Source of the DNA: Pieris napi
Lineage: Eukaryota; Arthropoda; Insecta; Lepidoptera; Pieridae
Length of the DNA stretch: 64,000 nucleotides
Direction: 5' to 3'
Assembly: GCF_905475465.1 (NCBI RefSeq)
Contig: NC_062249.1
Span: 4,290,501 to 4,354,500 of the forward strand
Within the stretch, counting starts at the first letter, position 1; the number at the start of each line of letters is the position of its first letter. This document shows positions 46,201 to 55,200 of this stretch, piece by piece. The notes under the pieces were generated by a model, which saw only the letters and a list, made by a program, of their open reading frames with translations, was not told the DNA's origin and did not search any database. Position numbers and translations under genes: made by a program.

Positions 46201-49200
46201 ACAAGCGTACAACAATAGAATATATGCGAAATAATGAAATATTAATTGCTATGAAACGAATGAATGCAATGTAACTGTTGAAGAGACTGTCTACGTCTGG
46301 CCGTAACTCCGACGATTTAGAGAATCGCTTATAACTGAGCTCGACTCAGTGAGCAAAATGTATGGCCTTGGCTCGTACAATTACAGTACAGAACAAACAT
46401 GGTTTTGCGTAAAACTAAAGGCTCTGATGTTTTTTTTTATATTTACGATAACACGAAGATCAACGATAAAAAACAAATTAACATCGTTACAGAGGATATT
46501 AACTACAATCATAACTGAAGCAGTGATTTGCTAAAGTAGTAACAAAGCCAAAAAAATCAACGTTACCCAGACAAAATAAATCGTCTTAGATATCGAAGCT
46601 CAAGATTATATTATTTGTTGCTGACTCATTACTTCGGCTCCTTTGACCTCAATATTAAATTTTGCCTTTGAATTAGGTTCTTTAATAATTCGCTTCAGTT
46701 GGTACCTTAAGAATTCAATATCGCATTGTACCTATCGTAGCTTGGGATTATTCAGAATTATGTGTTATATAGTATTGTCTTTTATTGACATAACCTTTAC
46801 ACATTTAAAGAAAACACTTTTTTACCGGATTGAAGTTATGTATTATTATAAATTATAAATAGAGGACACCGTAAGCCATTTCCGCCAAAACCCTCCCATC
46901 TTTTAGTCGATACCAACTCCGGGGAAATAAATACGATAATACAACTTTTTCTACAGCTGTGATACTTTATGACATTCAACACCTTTTGTCTTTACCGTGA
47001 CCACGCACGCTGTAAAGCACGCGAAACGTCGGTTAAATTTAAAATTATGTAAAATAATTGTAAATTTAATTGTTACTTCAATCCGGTAAAATTGTGTTTT
47101 CTTTAAATATGTGTTATATAATTTTTCATGTGATGTCGATTCGTATATTGCTTTCTTTGATTACTATGAGTGAGGTAAGGGTAGCGCGAACAATGGCTCC
47201 TTGGTCCGCCAATCCTATACGTTTTTTGCATACAAGAGTTATATTTCGTGCTAAGTCCTTATAGCCCGGTCATTTTAGACAATTGAAATAAAGAAAATTC
47301 CGACAAAGCCAAATCTTCGTAGAGACCTTAGGTTTACCACAAGGAATAAAGTGTCAAAAGTCCCCATCAGTCCCATGTGAGCTTAGGGACTTATTCGGGG
47401 TCCGAGGTCAAAATTTTAGGTTTTTTAGATTTTTCTCGAAAACGGTAAGTTTTATCGAAAAGTACCTCAGAGCAAAGTTGTAGATCTTAAAATTCTCTAT
47501 AAAAATGGTTTCTATGATTTTTTCTCTAAGACCCACTATTTCCCAGATATTGCGCTTGTAAGAATCACGTTCTACATAATATGCACACATTTCCTCACCA
47601 CCTGTGAGGTGTACTCGGCGCGTTTTTTTTTTAACGTGGTATCCCCGGTAGGCCTATTCCACGAACCTTTCTGACGTTATTTTCAGGAACAATAATTATT
47701 TAATAGTATGAAGATTATTGATATGGGTTACTGAGTTTAACTGTCGTTCAAACTTTTTTTTTATTACTTTAATCTGACTCCATACTCTTCATATTATTCA
47801 ACTTCAACAATCATGTTTTCTTCAATTTCTTTTTGTTCTTATTCTTCTCCTTCCTGTTGATAAGCGCTTAGAAATTGTTCAAATGAAGATGAATCAGTTG
47901 TCTCTTCATCAAAATCACATGAATCTTCCTCTCTTTTATTTAATTGAACATTTGAGCAAGAGACACCTTGGCAATAGGTACACGCTGGAGAACACTGCAA
48001 CCCTACTTTTTTACAGCCACATTTGGCACTACAACCTTTCTTGCAATTGCAAAAAATAATGTTAAGAAGTTTTTCTGGAGAAGGGGGCAGTAAAGTTCGA
48101 ATCGGTTCCAAAGTATTATTTATCAATTTCCAACCCCAGACTTCAGGGTTCAGTTCATTGCCTTGCCATGTCTGAACTTGATAGTATACTCGAAACAAAT
48201 GTTGACTAGCAGATGCCGATGTTGGAGGAAGACAAGATAGCTGTACTTGCTTTTTGTTTCGTGTATTTTTTACAAATGTTAAATATCTGTACGTATCTAT
48301 GCAATCAATTTTTTTTGGAGCTCCATAAACCGCAAGAAGAAACCGAATTGCTTTAGTAATTAGTATTTGAGGTGAAGAATTAATTTCTGTAAATACTTTT
48401 GCGCAGTCAATCAAATCATTTTTTTTTTCAAATAATTTTAATAATGAATTTTTGCCCCTTCTTAACATTTCTGACGTAGTATCGCATCCAGTCATCGCAT
48501 GTAAAAATAAAATAAAGTTTTGGCATTTTGGATAAGCTGATAAACTTTTAGAAGAATATATTTCTGTCCGTTGCTGCGCCTTCCCAGGTTATACTAATAA
48601 TGTATACATAAAAGAGACACGAGTAGGCATTTTTGCTTGCTTGAGTACCTAAATATGTATATTCGTGGCATATGTGTGCATACTATGTAGAACATGATTC
48701 TTACAAGCGCAATATATGGGAAATAGTGAGTCTTAGAGAAAAAATCATAGGAATCATTTTTATAGAGAATTTTAAGATCTACAACTTTGCTCTGAGGTAC
48801 TTTACGATAAAACTTACCGTTTTCGAGAAAAATCCAAAAAACCTAAAATTTTGACCTTTGACCCCGAATAAGTCCCTAAGCTCACATGGGACTGATGGGG
48901 ACTTTTGACACTTTATTCCTTGTGGTAAACCTAAGGTCTCTACAAAAATTTGGCTTTGTCGGAATTTTCTTTATTTGATCACTATTTTTATGTCTAAAAT
49001 GACCGGGCTATTATTCTGAATCTGAGGGTAAGATCTAAGAAATATCGGCTTTATCAAGAATGCAAAGTAATGTTTATTATTCAATATATCTGTGATTGGA
49101 ACTTTAAGCAGTGATTTTGAAAGCATCCACGTAGGAGGTATTTTTTTGTCTAAAAGAGACGCAGACGCGAAAGTAACGATAACACGAAATCTATAAAATA

Positions 49201-52200
49201 TGCTTACCTGAAATAAACGTAATACACATAAATTTCCATAATTTCTCGAAGTCCAGTCAAGCGATATATTTTAACAAAACCCCTCAAAGCTCTTTGAGAA
49301 ATAATCACACGATCTTCGAAACCAACGGCTTTGTGCAAAAATGGAAAATTATTATGAGAGAACCCTCGAAACTTTTAAATTGTGGTCGCAATTTCATGTT
49401 TTTACTGCTCATTATTGTGCCTTTAATGACGAGATTTTTGATGAGGTTATTTTATCCTTCACAGATTTGCTTAAACATTCATTTCTACTGTGAAAAGCGC
49501 GCTTCTTTGTCTTAAAACTACTTCTTTATATTCAACATCAAAATATCATTTATTCATGTAAGTAACTTAAAAACGTCAGAAAAAAAAAGTTTGCATCAAA
49601 AATTTTATTTACTGCTAGTTCTCCTTATTATATACATATTTGTAAACCTGCAACAATTACTTCATGCGCCTCATAACATGTTTAAACAATTGATTATTGT
49701 AATTAAATAATGAACAAAAAATAAGAGAACCAAACGAAACCTCTGTCAGGCACGGTGAAAAAGGAACACATGTGTGTTTGACAGCTCATTGGTCTTGTGG
49801 TTAGTACCCCTGACTGCGAATCTATGGGTCCCGGGTTCGATCCCCGGCTGAGACAAACATCGATGTGATGAGCATTTGGTGTTGTGCTTAGGTCTTAGGT
49901 GTTTAAATATGTATTTATATGTCTATCTATCTATAATATGTATGTATATCCGTTGCCTAGTACCCATAACACAAGCTTCACCAGCTTTGCATGGGACTAG
50001 GTCAATCGGTGTAAATTGTCCAATCATATAAAAAAAAAAATACGCAAACACGTATTATGAAGATTAATCAAGACAGAAAGTAATTAATGTATAGCCGTAT
50101 ATATACTGATATCATCATTATCATCATCAATGGCTACACAGCCCCTTATTAGCCTCCTCAAGTATACTTCGCCATCGCAATCTATCCAGTGCTTCCCACG
50201 TCCAAATTGGAACACCTATTGTTTCGATGTCCTTGACAACTCCATCTCACCAACGCAGCCTCGGTCTACCGGGTTTTCTCTTACCAGCGGGTTCAGTTCA
50301 GTTAGGACCTTGTGGTTCTGTCATCCGCCAATCGGTACACATGAGCCCACTTGAGCCTTGCACTTTCTGATTTGGACGATGTTGATGACGTCAAGGATGT
50401 TATAAAGATCTTCATTATAGCGAATACGCCAAACACGGTCGTCGCAAACAGGACCAAATATTCTTCGAAGAATCTTCCGCTCGAAAATTTGGAGAGAAAT
50501 CTCCTAAAGTTAACAGCTAACATTCCACGTGCATAGAAGAAAAACATTGTCATTGTCCTTGCCAGTTCATTTAGATGAGATCGGTCCGGTTTTACGTACT
50601 TAAGGTTTATATATATACCGATATACTCTCTATAAATAAGCAAAATCTCTTAAACTTTTAAAGCGTGGAAGCCTTTTCTGTACGGCTGAAGGAATTTATC
50701 GAGATATTAAATATTAGCCCTAATAGCAAAGTTCACAGTGATATAGTAAACTCAAACTCAAACTCAAAATATCTTTATTCAAGTGGGTAACCGAGTACAC
50801 TTTTGAATTGTCAAGTTAAATTAATTGTAAATTTACATTTACTATCAGTTCGCAAGTCAAGGGCGTAGAGCGGGTAAGAAGAACTGGCAAGAAACTTTCC
50901 GCCACTCTTTTTAATCGCCAAGTATTGTCATACAAATTGTTTGAACTGGAGCAAATCAATCCCAAGGATTAGGATCATTTAAGTATTCCTCAAATTTATA
51001 AAACGCTTTATTGATTAATTGCTGTTTAACGAGGGCTTTGAATTTATTTAGTGATATTTCTCTAATTTCGCTTGGGAGTTTGTTGTAAAAACGAATACAA
51101 TTTCCATATAAGGAGTGGTTTATCTTTTGGAGCCTGGTTGGTCGTACACTCAAATTAGTTCTATTTCGCGTATTATACTGGTGAAAGTCATTTGTTTTAA
51201 AATCGTTTATATTTTTTTGGACGTACAACAAGGCTTCAAGAATATATTGACCAGATAGTGTAGAGTCTGCAGGTGGTCTCAGACCACTTTTTGTTTTGAT
51301 TGAAATCTTAAATTTATTCAGTTATAAATTGTAATAGTAGGTATTTATCTCTGTTTTAGCATGGAAATTATTCCCAGGTTGAAATTTGCGTTATTCAGAG
51401 ACGTGAACTATTTTTATTTCCAAAGCCAGACGTCGCACTAATTAATGTTCGTAAATCACTCGTTGCGACTACAATGGAAATGTTAAAGGTCTACAGAGCG
51501 GCTGTCATTTTGAGAAAGATTTAAAAATTGAACTCATCATTGTATTACTTTGAGGGCCATTTTGAAAAACCAATTTTTAACTCAATGCCGTAATTAAGAG
51601 TTAACGGTTAGTCCAAAACAAAATTGGTTAAAAGCTAAATGTGATCTTTCAGTGGGCTATTATTCCTACTATATATTCAATTGCGTAAATGCCTTACCGA
51701 ACGATGTAATTCCAATAATCATCTCTCTATTAAACGATAACAAAATGTAAAAGAAGAAGAAATAAAATCACACTTCTTCTGCTTACCACACAATAAATTA
51801 TTTGAGACTTCATAACAATATTCTTTTCTTTTGCTATATTTTTTTCAGCGTGAATTAAGTTGTGTATCACAATAGTGTCACTTTTCTCACAATAAGCGTC
51901 TTATTTCACACCTATTATTTTCTTCTATTTATTTTATAACAAAAGTCTCTGCAAATCATTTATTTCAAACTAGCTGGTGCCTGCGACTTCGTCTGCGCAG
52001 GATTAGTAATTCGAGTAGCTTATATTAGCGTGGCGTAGAAAAAATCTACTAATTGACTATTTAATATAAACATTTCCATCACACACTACATATGTGTAAC
52101 CAGCGGTTTTGGCAGCGCACGCCAGCTCGCAGATGGTAGATCTTTTCCTACTTATTTGATATTTCGGACAATTCCCACAATATCTTTATAAATTGTAGCC

Positions 52201-55200
52201 TATGTGTTATTCTGATGTACAAGCTATATTATTGTAAAGTTGCATTAAAATCCATTCCAGTAGTTTTACGTGAAAGAGTAACAAACACCCATCCATACTT
52301 ACAAACTTTCGCGTTTATACGTAATATTATAAGGATGATCTTATGATTTGGGGTCTACTAGCTATGCCTTGTGGTCTATTACGAATTAACGCTGGTGTTG
52401 ATTCGGTTGTAGAATTATGTAATAATTATATCCCTTGATAAAAAGACTTCAAAATTGTAATAGTAAGATTTTTTTGATTCGAAGTAGTTCCTGAGGTTAG
52501 CGCGTGCAGCCAAATAAACTAGTCTGTGTTATGATTTTAAGTTTTAATATTATTTAAGATTATGTAATATTTTCTATGGAAGCGGCTTTTTACATTATTT
52601 CTAAAACTATATGATTCTTACCGAAATGTGAACGTAGAAATCCAGAAGACATTATAAACTTCTTTTCTTCTGGGTACATTGTAACAACGTACAAAAAATT
52701 ACAAACGATACATATTATACAAATTTACTAACATATTTAAAAAAAAGGTTTGAACTATATCTAAAGGAATCACTTAGCTTCTTTCTGTATGTGATTTTTT
52801 AAATCACTTAATGAAACATCACAAATTTATACTAAATAATTTTCGTAAAAATTGTTGAATTCACAACAATGGCGACTGTTGTGAATATCGGTATTTATGA
52901 AAACGAATAATGGGATTCAAATAAATTATCAAACTTCTTTGCTTTTCCTTCTTTCTTTCAATACAAGCTACGATGGATACAAGAGTTAAAAAGTTAGGTG
53001 ATTGTCAGCAAAGTGTGTCAGTGAGGCAGCCAAGTCTCATTGAGTTCGGACGAGAAAGACTCTTCAACTTTTGGCAAATTTGTTCGAATTGAAGAACCTT
53101 TAAGGTGAAAATTTCATAAAATAACATTATTTGTTTGTTAAATAAACGTAAAAAAAGTGTATGGTATACCAAGAGTTTGCTACTTGAGTAAAACATTGCA
53201 CGATATTAAGTAAATAAAGTTAAATATAAGTAGTAGTGGTGACGCAAAGTAAGAAATAATTGCCCTTAAATGAATCTTATTAAATTAATATCAACGCAGA
53301 TTTAGGTACATAACTAGACGCTTTGAATGCTTTTGAATCATCATGGCCAGCGAGCTGCCAGATCACTATTTGAAATTATGTTTAAAGCCAATTAAAAGAT
53401 TAACTAAATCTTATGTAAATACTTTAATAAGTTTGAGTTTATATTCGTTAAAGAAATTTTATTTAAATTGTTCAGTACTCGCGTAAACCAAGATATCAAA
53501 TAATTTCCTTTTATGTAAATTGTAATCCTTATTAAACATTCACACAATCCAACGTTTCGTAGGCGGAAATTTAAAACATTCGCGTCAAAATGGCGCTGGC
53601 TAAAATCTTGTTATATAGACACACTGTGACCCTCGAGTCGAGAGCTCGCTTTTTGCACTTGAATTTTTATTCGTTTAACTGTAGTAGCTATTGTTTTATG
53701 TTTAAGGTTTTCATTACACTTTAATTAATGCAAATATTGTATTAACTTAATGGTGAGTCCTTGTTAATTAACGCTAATACTACTGGAGACCTAAACGGTA
53801 ATACAATTACGATCGTTTATTGATTTTAATAGCTTAACGTACTAAATTAAGTATACAATACAATGATTTATGGCTCCTAGACAAGAGCCTTAAATGAAAA
53901 AGTCCCGAGTCTCTACTAATTAATTAACTAATTATAAAGGTTATCTTCTTTTATTTCACCATCAAACATATAATTATTATTAATAAAATAATAAAAAATG
54001 TGTGTGTACTTATGTACACGCGTTAGAAGTTATGCTTCTTTGGCGTAACAAGATGAAAATGTTAAAAAAAAATCTTATTCTACGTTTGTAGATAAACAGA
54101 CACTAACAATAGAAAAAACTAAAATGTTGACTATAGCTAACTTCAGGGTGTCGGTTTCTTTGTGACGGTGTGGGCACGCATCTGAAACATTTACTCTCAT
54201 AATTTTTCCTTAACTCGCCAAAAGAAGAATAACTTCAAAAATATGTAGACAATAAGCATATAAAAGACCCAAAATCCAGAAAACAATTATGATTACGACC
54301 AGTGGATAATCTTAATAACTGAAATTTTGAATTGAAATGTCTATTGTAGTATCAATAACGTATAGCAGAGGTTTAATAAAGCGTTGAAATGGCACACAAA
54401 GAAGATAAATAGAATCAATATACCCCTGCAACCTCCCTGAGCCCTTCCGTTGAGAGCACATCCAATTATACCGTTGTATTGTGCTGCTACTGATTTACTC
54501 TTTATATTTCATATTTGCGACTTTATAGAGATTTTAGCGAGAATAGCTAACCATTGTTATTTTACATATATGATTTTGTTCACTTATCCTTAAGAATGTC
54601 ATTAATCATATTATTATTTAATGTTATCGCTTTTATTAATATAATTACATTATACGTATAATTTTTGCTAACAATTTTCTTAACCTACAAAGTAATCAGG
54701 ACCTAATATATTTACTAAGTTTCTTATATAATATATTAAATATGTGTAAATAAAAATAAATCTCTCCTTTGTACTTTAAAAATGCTCGTTTAAAAAGTTT
54801 AGACCTCTACATGTTTAGACCTCTGCGCCTCTGCGAAACAAATCGCCAGAAATCTTTCTATAGATATTCTAGATTTTAGTATTTTAACTTTACAACTTGT
54901 TACAGAGTGGTGGTGTCATGTTTTCTCCCCTTGGACGGCTTAGAGTAGCTCAGGCTGTAAGAAAACAGGTAAACTACTTATTCATTTTTATCATTTGAAT
55001 AATATCACTTTATTTTTAAAAAACGTGTGTGTACACACGTTAGAAGTTATACTTCTTTCGTAACAAGATAAAAATCTTTTCAAATTTTTTATCTTTCGCC
55101 TTATTCCAGCTTTGACGAAAAAACGACATTAACAATAGAAAAAATTTACTCTCATAATTTTTCTCATGCGTCAAAAGAAGTATAACTTCAAAAAACTAAA

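Noticed and set aside
49785..49855. Possible tRNA gene with perfect B box
   Set aside because: Weak acceptor stem and direct continuation into a SINE body with poly(A).
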